64,000 bases of DNA from OLB6 sp964620125 (GCA_964620125.1 CAZUGQ010000003.1:90830-154829); one strand, 5' to 3'. Shown: positions 18,586-27,153, counted from the stretch's first letter. A program made the numbers and translations. Notes: a model not told the origin generated them from the sequence alone.

Positions 18586-18843
18586 ACCGGGAGTGCTCTT
18601 GTCCCGGTACGCAATTAGGCTAAATCGTAGTTACCGGGAGTACTCTTGTCCCGGTACGCAATCATGCTAAATCGTAGTTACCGGGAGTGCTCTTGTCCCG
18701 GTACACAATCGTGCAAGACTGCAGGAACCGGGAGTGCTCTTGTTCCGGTGCGCAAACATGCCAGACCGTAGGTACCGGGAGTGCTCTTGTCCCGGTACGC
18801 AAACATGCCAGACCGTGGGTACCGGGAGTACTCTTGTCCCGGT
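18586..18843. repeat. Six-copy, 47-bp-period tandem array of the palindromic element
   Basis: Six copies of the 23-bp palindrome (arms ACCGGGA/TCCCGGT, core GTGCTCTTG or GTACTCTTG) start at 18586, 18633, 18680, 18727, 18774 and 18821, exactly 47 bp apart. The 24-bp spacers are related to one another (ACGCAA-type start, a central CATGC or similar, then 'AAATCGTAGTT' or 'CAGACCGTGGGT'). Adjacent ones are most alike, as expected of tandem duplication. One copy has TTCCGGT in the right arm. The array lies between the T9SS propeller protein and sufB. It may be a stacked terminator or a protein-binding array. It is not a CRISPR, because the spacers are homologous. Confidence 0.9.
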
Positions 18844-18969
18844 ACACAATCATGTACCCCTTCAATCATCCGCAGCAAACAAGCGCCAGCCGTCGGACGA
18901 CGCTGCCACATCTCCAATATAGGACTGATTAAGTCGTATATTGTGCCACATCACAAAGCACGGAGTTGC

Positions 18970-20409
18970 ATGGCAACTGACATCCTCCACAGCGTTGTTG
19001 GACGCGAGTACGAATACGGTTTCGAGAGTCCTATTGAGCAGGAATTACTCCCAAAGGGGTTGAACGAGGGCGTAATTCGCTTCATTTCTTCCAGGAAACA
19101 GGAACCTGAATGGATGCTCGAATGGCGTTTGCAAGCCTACGAGCATTGGCTGCGCATGAAGCAACCTCGCTGGGCCAATGTTTCGTATCCAGACATTGAC
19201 TTTCAGGACATCATCTACTACGCCGCTCCAAAAAAGAAGCCTACACTGAGCTCTTTAGATGAAGTTGACCCCGAGTTGCTTGCAACCTTTGCCAAGCTTG
19301 GTATTCCGCTCGAAGAACAGAAGGTTCTTGCAGGTGTTGCGGTTGACGCCGTTCTGGACAGCGTGAGTATAAAGACCACGTTCCAAGAAGCACTCAAGGA
19401 AAAGGGAGTAATCTTCTGCCCAATGAGTGAGGCAATTCGCGAACATCCCGAACTTGTTCGCAAGTACCTAGGATCCGTAGTACCAGTCACCGATAACTTC
19501 TATGCGGCACTCAACAGTGCCGTGTTCAGTGATGGATCGTTCGTCTACGTCCCCAAAGGGGTACGCTGCCCGATGGAACTGAGCACATACTTCCGTATCA
19601 ACGCTCGGAACACAGGTCAGTTTGAAAGGACCCTTATCATCGCAGACGAGGGAAGCTATGTAAGCTACCTTGAAGGATGTACAGCGCCACGGCGAGACGA
19701 GAACCAGCTGCATGCTGCCGTTGTGGAACTTGTTGCACACGCCGATGCCGAGATCAAATACAGCACTGTGCAGAACTGGTACCCCGGCGATAAGGATGGC
19801 AAGGGTGGCGTGTACAACTTTGTGACCAAGCGTGGCATCTGCGAAGGAGCGCGTAGCAAAATCTCTTGGACGCAGGTGGAAACAGGGTCGGCGATCACAT
19901 GGAAGTATCCAAGTGTTGTCCTCAAAGGTGATGAGAGCGTTGGGGAGTTCTATAGTGTGGCAGTTACAGCTAACCACCAGCAGGCCGACACTGGAACGAA
20001 GATGACGCATATCGGAAGGAACACGCGGTCGCGTATCGTTAGCAAAGGTATCTCGGCAGGCAAATCACAAAACAGCTATCGCGGCTTGGTGCGCTTCAAT
20101 GCTCGTGCTCACAACAGTAGAAACTATTCGCAATGTGACTCACTGCTCATCGGTGATCAGTGTGGTGCACACACGTTTCCATATCTCGAAACGGGCAACC
20201 CAACCTGTACGGTGGAGCACGAAGCAACAACGTCGAAGATTGCCGAAGATGTGCTGTTCTACTGCAACCAACGCGGGATCTCAACAGAAAAGGCTGTAGC
20301 CCTGATCGTGAATGGTTATGCTCGCGAAGTGCTCAATCACCTTCCCATGGAGTTTGCCGTCGAAGCGCAAAAACTCCTTGCCATTAGCCTCGAAGGGTCG
20401 GTTGGCTGA
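18970..20409 (+). CDS. sufB: Fe-S cluster assembly scaffold SufB
   Basis: A scaffold subunit of the SufBCD complex on which Fe-S clusters are built. It is 479 residues, the normal length, with family features 'GFESPIEQELLPKGLNEGVIRFIS', 'PEWMLEWRLQAYEHWL', 'VYVPKGVRCPMELSTYFRIN', 'EGSYVSYLEGCTAP', 'ARSKISWTQVETGSAITWKYPS' and the C-terminal beta-helix 'QCDSLLIGDQCGAHTFPY'. The ATG at 18970 follows GGAG and matches the usual SufB N-terminus. The frame stays open upstream through the repeat array, which is coincidence. It is the first gene of a SUF operon that runs to sufA at 26438. Confidence 0.97.
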   Translation: MATDILHSVVGREYEYGFESPIEQELLPKGLNEGVIRFISSRKQEPEWMLEWRLQAYEHWLRMKQPRWANVSYPDIDFQDIIYYAAPKKKPTLSSLDEVDPELLATFAKLGIPLEEQKVLAGVAVDAVLDSVSIKTTFQEALKEKGVIFCPMSEAIREHPELVRKYLGSVVPVTDNFYAALNSAVFSDGSFVYVPKGVRCPMELSTYFRINARNTGQFERTLIIADEGSYVSYLEGCTAPRRDENQLHAAVVELVAHADAEIKYSTVQNWYPGDKDGKGGVYNFVTKRGICEGARSKISWTQVETGSAITWKYPSVVLKGDESVGEFYSVAVTANHQQADTGTKMTHIGRNTRSRIVSKGISAGKSQNSYRGLVRFNARAHNSRNYSQCDSLLIGDQCGAHTFPYLETGNPTCTVEHEATTSKIAEDVLFYCNQRGISTEKAVALIVNGYAREVLNHLPMEFAVEAQKLLAISLEGSVG

Positions 20410-20443
20410 TTCAACAGTGTGAATAGCTCAGAACTCAAGTACC

Positions 20444-21220
20444 ATGGACAATCAAACGATGAACCCGATCCTCACAATTTCGGATTTGCATGCAGGCATA
20501 GAAGGACGTGAAATCCTGAAGGGCGTAACACTCAATGTGTACCCGGGAGAAGTTCATGCAATCATGGGTCCGAACGGCTCTGGAAAGAGCACGCTGGCCA
20601 GTGTGCTTAGTGGAAGAGAGGACTACTCGGTATCCGCTGGCACAATTACGTTTCAGGATAAGGATCTGCTATCCATGTCGCCGGAAGAACGAGCATGGGC
20701 AGGCATTTTCCAAGCATTTCAGTATCCAGTGGAGATCCCGGGAGTAAGCACTGCCAACTTTGTACGCACGGCATTGAACGAAATCCGCTCAGCACGTGGC
20801 CTTGAGCCCCTTGATCCAGCCAGCTTTCTGATGCTCATGAAAGAACGCATGAAACTTGTGGATATGGATCCGGCGTTTCTTCAGCGATCACTCAATGAAG
20901 GGTTCTCTGGTGGCGAAAAGAAGCGGAACGAAATCTTTCAGATGGCAATGCTAGAACCAACACTGGCCGTGCTGGATGAAACGGACAGCGGCCTCGATAT
21001 CGACGCCTTGCGCATCGTGGCAAATGGTGTGAATGCACTTCGAACGGATCATAATGCAATTGTGCTCATCACACACTACCAACGGCTCCTCACGTATATC
21101 GTGCCTGATGTGGTTCATGTTCTCATGGATGGCCGCATCGTTCGCACCGGCGGAAAGGACCTCGCGCTTGAACTAGAAGAACGCGGATACGATTGGATTC
21201 GAAGTGGAGTCGAAGCATGA
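20444..21220 (+). CDS. sufC: Fe-S assembly ATPase SufC
   Basis: The ABC-type ATPase of the SufBCD scaffold; it binds SufB and SufD and remodels the complex. Motifs: Walker A 'GPNGSGKST', 'VLSGREDYSVSAGTITF', the SufC-specific 'FQAFQYPVEIPGVS', the signature with 'SGGEKKRNEIFQMAMLEP', Walker B region 'LAVLDETDSGLDIDALRIVA' and switch His in 'LITHYQRLL'. Length 258. The stop overlaps the sufD ATG (ATGA), and the sufB stop is 34 bp upstream. Confidence 0.97.
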   Translation: MDNQTMNPILTISDLHAGIEGREILKGVTLNVYPGEVHAIMGPNGSGKSTLASVLSGREDYSVSAGTITFQDKDLLSMSPEERAWAGIFQAFQYPVEIPGVSTANFVRTALNEIRSARGLEPLDPASFLMLMKERMKLVDMDPAFLQRSLNEGFSGGEKKRNEIFQMAMLEPTLAVLDETDSGLDIDALRIVANGVNALRTDHNAIVLITHYQRLLTYIVPDVVHVLMDGRIVRTGGKDLALELEERGYDWIRSGVEA

Positions 21221-22431
21221 GTGAAGAATCTGCCAAGGGGCTCGAGGCAGTCGTGTCCAATTCCACTGTAACGGAACAACCGCTGGTGCGAAATGGGTGG
21301 CAAGATGCTTTAGAATACGCTGTTAAAAGCACGCTGCGGCATGAAGAGTGGAAGTATCTGAACTTGCTTCCATTGCTAAAGCTCGGCTTAGCATTCGAAA
21401 GCAGTCTTACTAAAACAGAAGGTAGCAGCTTTCACCCTGCAGGGTCGCAACAGTCAGAACTTGGCCCGTCTATCGTGATTGAAAACGGCAATGTGCTGCA
21501 GCTTACACATGATGCCCAGGTGGTTGCCAACGCTGCACATCACCATGTGGTTCGTGGCACTGCAACGGAGAGTCCGTTTGTTGCATTTGCTACAGACGTC
21601 GCACCGACGGTGGTAGAAGTTGTTATTCCTCCGGGGACTGTGCGGTCCGAACCCCTTCGCATCATCGTGTCGGGCAATAGCTCACAGCATGGAATTGTTT
21701 TTGCCACACGCGTTCGAGTTATTGCTAGCGAAGGCTCATCGGTCGTTATCGAAGAAACACATACGGCTCAGGGACAGGCTCACGTGCTCGGGCTTATGGT
21801 AACCGAACTACAAGCCCACCCGAACAGCCACATCGAGTATGTGAAAACAACCAATCTGCCCGATAATGCAAGGCATATTGGAGCTACCTTGATTCAGGTA
21901 AAAGCTCACGCCCGCGTGGACACACATACGTTCTGTCTGGGAGGTCCACTCGTTCGTAATGACCTCTATGTGCGATTAGAAGAGAGTGGTGCAGAAACCT
22001 ATCTGAACGGTCTGTCGCACCTCCATGGCAACGAGGTTGCAGATAATCACACCGCAGTTGATCACCTGGTTCCGCACTGCCATAGTGAAGAACTCTATAA
22101 AGGCATTTATCATGATGCTTCAATGGGCGTGTTCAACGGCAAGATCTTCGTTCGGCACAATGCACAAAAAACAACGGCCTACCAAAGCAGTCGTTCGCTA
22201 TTACTTGGCGATCGTGCACAGGTGAATGCCAAGCCACAATTGGAGATATGGGCTGACGATGTGAAGTGTTCCCATGGTGCAACTACAGGGCAGTTAGACG
22301 AAGAAACCATCTTTTACCTTCGATCCCGGGGCATCCGGCACGAAAAAGCAAAGGCACTTCTCGTTGAAGCCTTTGAACAGGAAATGTATGAGCGCTTACC
22401 TGCAGCACTAAGAGCAGAACCTTCAGCGTGA
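21217..22431 (+). CDS. sufD: Fe-S assembly protein SufD
   Basis: A SufB paralogue that completes the SufBC2D scaffold, with a role in iron acquisition. It has 404 residues. The N-terminal part has 'EEWKYLNL'; the C-terminal beta-helix carries 'HGNEVADNHTAVDHLVPHC', 'YKGIYHDASMGVFNGKIFV', 'KTTAYQSSRSLLLGDRAQV', 'WADDVKCSHGATTGQLDEE' and 'LRSRGI', all SufD hallmarks, including the Cys-Ser-His near the SufB interface. Its ATG overlaps the sufC stop by 4 bases; a TTG eight codons upstream is less likely. The sufS GTG overlaps its stop (GTGA). Confidence 0.95.
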   Translation: MSEESAKGLEAVVSNSTVTEQPLVRNGWQDALEYAVKSTLRHEEWKYLNLLPLLKLGLAFESSLTKTEGSSFHPAGSQQSELGPSIVIENGNVLQLTHDAQVVANAAHHHVVRGTATESPFVAFATDVAPTVVEVVIPPGTVRSEPLRIIVSGNSSQHGIVFATRVRVIASEGSSVVIEETHTAQGQAHVLGLMVTELQAHPNSHIEYVKTTNLPDNARHIGATLIQVKAHARVDTHTFCLGGPLVRNDLYVRLEESGAETYLNGLSHLHGNEVADNHTAVDHLVPHCHSEELYKGIYHDASMGVFNGKIFVRHNAQKTTAYQSSRSLLLGDRAQVNAKPQLEIWADDVKCSHGATTGQLDEETIFYLRSRGIRHEKAKALLVEAFEQEMYERLPAALRAEPSA

Positions 22432-23651
22432 AAACCGACCTGTCCATCTTGCATACAGAGTTTCCGCTTCTATCACGAACGATACATGGCGGGAAGCCCC
22501 TTGTCTATCTAGACAATGCAGCTACTACGCAGAAACCACAGGTTGTGATTGATGCAGTCAACAGGTTCTACCGTGAAAAGAACAGCAACGTTCATCGCGG
22601 TGCACACGCCTTGGCTTCCGAAGCCACAGAAGCCTACGAGGCGGCACGGAGAGCTGTGGCCAAGTTTCTGCACGCCGATCGAGCTGATGAAGTAGTTTTT
22701 ACCAAGGGAACTACGGAGAGTATCAACCTGGTAGCGAGCGCGTGGGGGGGGAAGCACTTGAGTCAGGGAGACGAGATCCTCCTCACCGGCATGGAACACC
22801 ATGCAAACATTGTACCCTGGCAGATGATTGCAGAACGCACCGGTGCTCGAATCGTTGTTGTCCCAGTCGAAGACGATGGCTCGATTGATGTGAAGGCTGC
22901 TGCAAACCTTATAACGGATAGAACGGTGCTGTTCAGCTTCACACATGTGAGCAATACGCTGGGTACAGTAAATCCAGTACGCGAATTGTGTGCACTTGCA
23001 AGAAGCCACGGTGCTCTCACGCTTGTTGATGGAGCACAGGCCGTGGCACATGAACAGGTGAACGTTGCAGACATTGGTTGCGACTTCTATGTGTTCTCGG
23101 CTCATAAGCTGTTTGGGCCAACAGGCATTGGCGTGCTGTGGGGACGCTACGACATACTGAACAGTATGCCACCCTATCAGGGCGGCGGAGCCATGATCCG
23201 TAGTGTGTCTTTCGAGGGCACCACATTCAACGACGTCCCATACCGGTTCGAGGCTGGTACTCCGCACATTGCCGGTGCTGTTGGTTTACATGCCGCTCTC
23301 AACTGGTTCAGTGAGCTCGACTCGGAACTGGTTCGCAAGCACGAAAACGCACTTCTCAAGCACATGGTGGATGGTCTAACGTCGATACACGGCGTGCGAT
23401 TCATCGGTCAAGCAAGCAACAGGGTAGGTATCGTGTCTTTCGTTGTGGAAGGTGTTCATGCCCACGACCTTGGCGTACTGCTTGATGAGCAGGGGGTTGC
23501 AATCAGAACAGGTCACCACTGCACGATGCCACTGATGGAGCGTTTCGGATGTAGCACCGTTGCCCGTGCATCACTGGCTGTGTACAACACCCATGATGAT
23601 GTAGATGCATTTCTTTTAGCGGTCACACGATCGGTGGAGATGCTTGTATGA
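22428..23651 (+). CDS. sufS: Cysteine desulfurase SufS
   Basis: A PLP-dependent group II cysteine desulfurase that takes sulfur from cysteine and passes it to SufE. The 407-residue sequence shows 'LVYLDNAATTQKP' near the N-terminus, the PLP-binding segment 'DFYVFSAHKLFGPTGIGV' with the Schiff-base Lys, 'GGAMIRSVSFEGTTFN', 'FEAGTPHIAGAVGL' and the catalytic Cys in 'IRTGHHCTMPLM'. The start is GTG, overlapping the sufD stop by 4 bases; the stop overlaps the next ATG. A run of eight G (22744-22751) encodes Gly-Gly in frame. Confidence 0.97.
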   Translation: MKTDLSILHTEFPLLSRTIHGGKPLVYLDNAATTQKPQVVIDAVNRFYREKNSNVHRGAHALASEATEAYEAARRAVAKFLHADRADEVVFTKGTTESINLVASAWGGKHLSQGDEILLTGMEHHANIVPWQMIAERTGARIVVVPVEDDGSIDVKAAANLITDRTVLFSFTHVSNTLGTVNPVRELCALARSHGALTLVDGAQAVAHEQVNVADIGCDFYVFSAHKLFGPTGIGVLWGRYDILNSMPPYQGGGAMIRSVSFEGTTFNDVPYRFEAGTPHIAGAVGLHAALNWFSELDSELVRKHENALLKHMVDGLTSIHGVRFIGQASNRVGIVSFVVEGVHAHDLGVLLDEQGVAIRTGHHCTMPLMERFGCSTVARASLAVYNTHDDVDAFLLAVTRSVEMLV

Positions 23652-24451
23652 TTCAGCAAGAACCGCCACGCATCTCCGTGTCTGCACAGGAAACGGTGAA
23701 GAACCTTGAGCAAGAGTTTGCATTCTTTGACACGTGGGAAGATCGGTACGCACACATCATTCACATGGCACGGCATCTGGAGCCATATCCCGAGGAGCAT
23801 CGTACAGACGAATACCGGGTTCGCGGCTGTACCTCGCAGGTGTGGTTGTATCCAACATTCGATGGCGCGCGCTTACATTTTGCTGCCGACAGTGATGCCA
23901 TCATAGTTAAGGGCCTTGTGGCCATGCTCCTGCGTGTGTATAATCACCGCACCCCTGATGAAGTGTTGGCCGTTGACCCCGATTTTATCAAGCGGCTAGG
24001 ACTCGACACGCACCTCTCTCCCAGTCGTGCAAATGGCCTAGTATCCATGATACAGCAGATTCGCAACTACGCATCTGCAAGTAAACTGCGTGCGGAGAAT
24101 AGCCCACAAACGATAACTAGCTCCGATTCATCTTCAAGCACGAACCAGCCACCAACACGTGATGCCATTATCGAGGCCATGCACACGGTGTTCGACCCCG
24201 AAATACCCATCGATATATACGAGCTTGGGCTGATCTATGAGATAACGGTAGACAAGGCCGGTGTTGTAAACATTGTGATGACGCTTACAACGCCGAACTG
24301 CCCCAGTGCTCAAACGTTACCGGCAGACGTTGAGCGAGCTGCACGTGCCGTTCCAGGTGTGAAGGATGTGAATGTGACCATTACATTCGATCCACCATGG
24401 GACAAGACCATGATGTCGGAAGCAGCACTTTTTTCCATTGGACTCTTTTAA
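23648..24451 (+). CDS. SufE-SufT fusion (sulfur acceptor + MIP18/DUF59 domain)
   Basis: Two SUF functions in one 267-residue chain. Residues about 10-150 are SufE, the sulfur acceptor that stimulates SufS, with 'EDRYAHIIHMARHLEPYP', the active Cys in 'YRVRGCTSQVWL' and 'GLVAMLLRVYNHRTPDEV'. A Ser/Thr/Asn-rich linker (about 150-175) leads to a MIP18/PaaD-type DUF59 domain: 'AIIEAMHTVFDPEIPIDIYELGLIY', 'MTLTTPNCPSAQTLPADVE', 'VPGVKDVNVTITFDPPWDKTMM', as in SufT, a maturation factor. These are normally separate neighbouring genes. The ATG overlaps the sufS stop, and the next gene starts 3 bp after its stop. There is no sign of a frame error joining two genes. Confidence 0.93.
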   Translation: MIQQEPPRISVSAQETVKNLEQEFAFFDTWEDRYAHIIHMARHLEPYPEEHRTDEYRVRGCTSQVWLYPTFDGARLHFAADSDAIIVKGLVAMLLRVYNHRTPDEVLAVDPDFIKRLGLDTHLSPSRANGLVSMIQQIRNYASASKLRAENSPQTITSSDSSSSTNQPPTRDAIIEAMHTVFDPEIPIDIYELGLIYEITVDKAGVVNIVMTLTTPNCPSAQTLPADVERAARAVPGVKDVNVTITFDPPWDKTMMSEAALFSIGLF

Positions 24452-24454
24452 CCG

Positions 24455-25564
24455 GTGGCCGTCACATTCCATCCGTTAACCATTGCTGACGTTGTGCGAG
24501 AAACGCCCGACGCAATTTCCATTTCTTTTAACGTGCCCGACGATCTGCGGCCCATGTTCCTATACAAGAGTGGCCAGTACCTAACGGTACGGGTTGTGGT
24601 GAACGGCGTGGAACACCGAAGGAATTACTCCCTCTGCAGTTCTCCTGCACACCAGGAGCCCCTTCGCATCGCCGTAAAACGCGTGCATCAGGGCGCTGTG
24701 AGCCAATGGTTGAATGAACATGCCGCACCAGGGATGCCGTTGGAAGTGTACCCTCCGATGGGGAACTTCACCAAGGAACTTCATCCCGACAACTCCCGAC
24801 ATTACGTGATGGTGGCAGGGGGCTCTGGTATAACACCCATCCTTAGTTTGCTAAAGTCGGTTCTTCGCATCGAGCAGAACAGTGTTGTAACCCTCGTATA
24901 CGCCAATCGCAATGAGGAGAGCATCATTTTCGCTGCTGAACTTGCTCGCTTGGCCCAAACACACCCAGAGATCTTGCGTGTGGTGTACGTTCTCGAGGAG
25001 GCATCGGCTCACGGACTCGAGCAGTTCATTGGAAGAATGGATGAAGGCGTAACACGGCAGGTAATCAACTCGGTGGTGCCGTCACTCGAATTGGTAGAGG
25101 CTTTTGTGTGTGGCCCACCCGGCATGATGGAGAGCGTTCTTTCCGTCTTTACATCACTTGGTCTAGCACCTGAGCGCATTCACCGTGAATACTTTACAAT
25201 TAACAAACACCCGGAACTCACAACCGCGAGCGGAATGGACAGTACAGCAACAGACCTTGAAGAACTACCTGGAACGGATCAAATTGTTCCTCGCACAGTA
25301 ACCGTGCGGCTGTATGGTGATGAACACACCTTTGAAGTGCAGCCGGATGAAACGATTCTACTTGCAGCCCAACGGGCTAACCTTGACCCCCCATATGCAT
25401 GCCAGATCGGAGCATGCTGTACGTGCAGAGCAAAGATTGTTCGAGGGCGTGTGAAGATGGATGAACGCGAAGCCTTGAGCGACGACGAAATCGCCGAAGG
25501 ATATGCCTTAACCTGTCAGAGCCACCCGCTCACCGACGACGTAATTGCAGATTACGATCAGTAA
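24455..25564 (+). CDS. PaaE-like ferredoxin reductase (FAD/NAD + C-terminal 2Fe-2S)
   Basis: A 369-residue electron-transfer flavoprotein inside the SUF operon. Order: FAD-binding barrel with 'RRNYSLCSSP' (about 53-62), NAD(P)-binding domain with 'VMVAGGSGITPILSLLKSVL' and 'EAFVCGPPGMMESV', then a plant-type ferredoxin (about 285-369) with 'CQIGACCTC' plus a distal Cys ('LTCQS') for a 2Fe-2S cluster. This is the phenylacetyl-CoA epoxidase reductase (PaaE/PaaK) layout, but no paaABCD is present. The setting suggests it supplies electrons for Fe-S assembly or to the Rieske oxygenase; that is inference. GTG start, 3 bp after the SufE-SufT stop. Confidence 0.9.
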   Translation: MAVTFHPLTIADVVRETPDAISISFNVPDDLRPMFLYKSGQYLTVRVVVNGVEHRRNYSLCSSPAHQEPLRIAVKRVHQGAVSQWLNEHAAPGMPLEVYPPMGNFTKELHPDNSRHYVMVAGGSGITPILSLLKSVLRIEQNSVVTLVYANRNEESIIFAAELARLAQTHPEILRVVYVLEEASAHGLEQFIGRMDEGVTRQVINSVVPSLELVEAFVCGPPGMMESVLSVFTSLGLAPERIHREYFTINKHPELTTASGMDSTATDLEELPGTDQIVPRTVTVRLYGDEHTFEVQPDETILLAAQRANLDPPYACQIGACCTCRAKIVRGRVKMDEREALSDDEIAEGYALTCQSHPLTDDVIADYDQ

Positions 25565-25598
25565 CCACGAAACATGTAGCAGCCACTATCCCATTATC

Positions 25599-26030
25599 AT
25601 GATTCGCCTGAGTAAGAAAGTTGAGTATGCGCTTCTTGCCGTGCAACACATGGCATGTAGGCCAGGGTGTGTTGTGAGCAGCAAAGACATCGCAACCACG
25701 TTCAACATCTCCTTGGCCTTAGTGGCCAAGGTACTCCAGGCATTGGTTCATGCTGGTGTTGTTCGCTCGTATCACGGTGTGAACGGTGGATACGAATTGG
25801 CAATGCCGGCACAGCAGATCAGTGTTGCCGATGTAATGGCTGCTATCGAAGGTTCGGCGGCTGGCATCGTTGACTGTCAGCATTCGGACCACGAAATTTG
25901 TGACGTGCTCCAAACGTGCACGATACGAAAGCCCCTTTCCATTCTTCAGGAAAGGATTACGGCAACCTTTGCCTCCATGAGTGTGGCGGAGTTGGCCAAC
26001 CCTTCACTTGTAAACATTTCATTGTCATAA
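25599..26030 (+). CDS. Rrf2-family (IscR/SufR-like) transcriptional regulator
   Basis: A 143-residue winged-helix repressor. The N-terminal helix-turn-helix reads 'LSKKVEYALLAVQHMA' and 'SSKDIATTFNISLALVAKVLQALVHAGVV', followed by the wing 'GVNGGYELAMP'. Three cysteines in 'DCQHSDHEICDVLQTC' match the Fe-S ligands of IscR-type sensors. It therefore probably senses cluster supply and regulates this same operon. The frame extends upstream into the previous gene's end, but the ATG at 25599 fits the family start. sufA starts 9 bp downstream. Confidence 0.93.
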   Translation: MIRLSKKVEYALLAVQHMACRPGCVVSSKDIATTFNISLALVAKVLQALVHAGVVRSYHGVNGGYELAMPAQQISVADVMAAIEGSAAGIVDCQHSDHEICDVLQTCTIRKPLSILQERITATFASMSVAELANPSLVNISLS

Positions 26031-26039
26031 GGAGTAACA

Positions 26040-26438
26040 ATGTCCGTTACCATGATTGGTGCCGATGCACTCTCTATCCCAACGGGAATCACCGGCACGG
26101 ATGCTGCAGACAACATCACCATCACCAGTAAAGCACTGGCTCAAGTACGAGAGATAAAGCAACAGAACAACATTCCCGACACGCACGGTTTGCGCATTGG
26201 TGTTAAAGGCGGTGGTTGCAGTGGCATGAGCTACACACTCGGCTTTGATAGCGAGTCGCGTGAACATGACATGATTCTTGACGCCGAAGGTGTAAAGGTG
26301 TTTATCGACGCCAAAAGCATGTTCTATCTGATGGGTGTAACGCTCGATTACAGCGATGGACTCATGGGAAGAGGTTTCACCTTCAATAATCCTAATGCTA
26401 CCAAAACCTGTGGTTGTGGTAGTTCGTTTGGAGTGTAA
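26040..26438 (+). CDS. sufA: A-type Fe-S carrier (SufA/IscA/HesB family)
   Basis: A 132-residue A-type carrier that ferries assembled clusters from the scaffold to client proteins. It has the three conserved Cys, one in 'VKGGGCSGMSYTLGF' and two in the C-terminal 'TCGCGSSF', plus 'ITSKALAQVREI' and 'GRGFTFNNPNA'. A short N-terminal extension (about 25 residues) precedes the core. A good ribosome site (AAGGAGT, about 26029-26035) precedes the ATG. Last gene of the SUF operon. Assignment to SufA rather than ErpA or IscA rests on context. Confidence 0.93.
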   Translation: MSVTMIGADALSIPTGITGTDAADNITITSKALAQVREIKQQNNIPDTHGLRIGVKGGGCSGMSYTLGFDSESREHDMILDAEGVKVFIDAKSMFYLMGVTLDYSDGLMGRGFTFNNPNATKTCGCGSSFGV

Positions 26439-26529
26439 GTAGCGAACCTGACTTTCACAGAGCTTCCCCTGAAGGGGGCTTGGTCTGCCAATCTTTCAAC
26501 ACTGATACAAATCAACCACGGGAGTAACG

Positions 26530-27153
26530 ATGAGCTACGAATGGAAGTTCAATGCACGGCCATATACAGACGAGGAAGCCAAGGATTTGCTGAAGGATGT
26601 TGTCTCGCCCGAAACGTCGGACTGGCACTACAACACCCATCATAAGGGGTACGTCACGTTCCTGAACAAGATCGAGGCGGCATTACCAGCAGCAGACAAG
26701 TCGGCAGCTAATGGTAACTGGAGCGAATTCGGCGAGCTTAAGCGCAGGCAAACATGGAACCATGCCGGAACGGTTCTGCACGACGTATACTGGGAAGTGT
26801 TAGGGGGCGATGGTAATGTAGAAGCAGGCCCCGAAATTAAGGCAGCAATCGAAGCGGAGTTTGGCTCTGTGGACGCGTGGAAAGCAGATTTTAAAGCCAC
26901 GGCCGTTGCTGCCAAGCTAAGTGGCTGGGGCGTGCTGTGTATAGACAAACTGTACTCTGGTCGTCTACTCAACGTGTTGGTTGACGAACATCACTACGGC
27001 GCCATTTGGGGGGGGATCCCACTCATCTCCTGTGATGTGTTCGAGCATGCATACTATCACAAGGACGGTCCTGGTCGGGCCAAGTACATCGAGAATTTTT
27101 TGAACAACCTGCACTGGGGTAGAATCAACCAGCGCTATTTGTCGTTCAAGTGA
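26530..27153 (+). CDS. Superoxide dismutase (Fe/Mn family)
   Basis: A cytoplasmic Fe- or Mn-dependent enzyme removing superoxide. The 207 residues contain the metal-ligand landmarks: His in 'WHYNTHHKGYV' near the N-terminus, His in 'TWNHAGTVLHDVYW', and Asp and His in 'CDVFEHAYYHKDGPG' (normally WDVWEHAYY). 'YIENFLNNLHW' ends the fold. Cys-Asp-Val-Phe in place of Trp-Asp-Val-Trp and the 'HYGAIWGGIPLIS' segment are divergent, so metal preference cannot be told. It follows the SUF operon by 91 bp, which makes sense functionally because superoxide destroys Fe-S clusters. The LON-domain gene overlaps its stop by 4 bases. Confidence 0.92.
   Translation: MSYEWKFNARPYTDEEAKDLLKDVVSPETSDWHYNTHHKGYVTFLNKIEAALPAADKSAANGNWSEFGELKRRQTWNHAGTVLHDVYWEVLGGDGNVEAGPEIKAAIEAEFGSVDAWKADFKATAVAAKLSGWGVLCIDKLYSGRLLNVLVDEHHYGAIWGGIPLISCDVFEHAYYHKDGPGRAKYIENFLNNLHWGRINQRYLSFK

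Noticed and set aside
18586..18843. Regular palindromic repeats with equal spacers, resembling a CRISPR array
   Set aside because: Spacers are homologous to each other, the repeat is short and hairpin-like, no cas genes are nearby, and single copies exist elsewhere at gene ends.
18781..18969. Open frame extending sufB upstream through the repeat array
   Set aside because: It is made of palindrome copies; the ATG at 18970 matches the SufB N-terminus.
24455..25564. Phenylacetate degradation operon (PaaE)
   Set aside because: No paaABC or other pathway genes are adjacent; the gene is embedded in the SUF operon.
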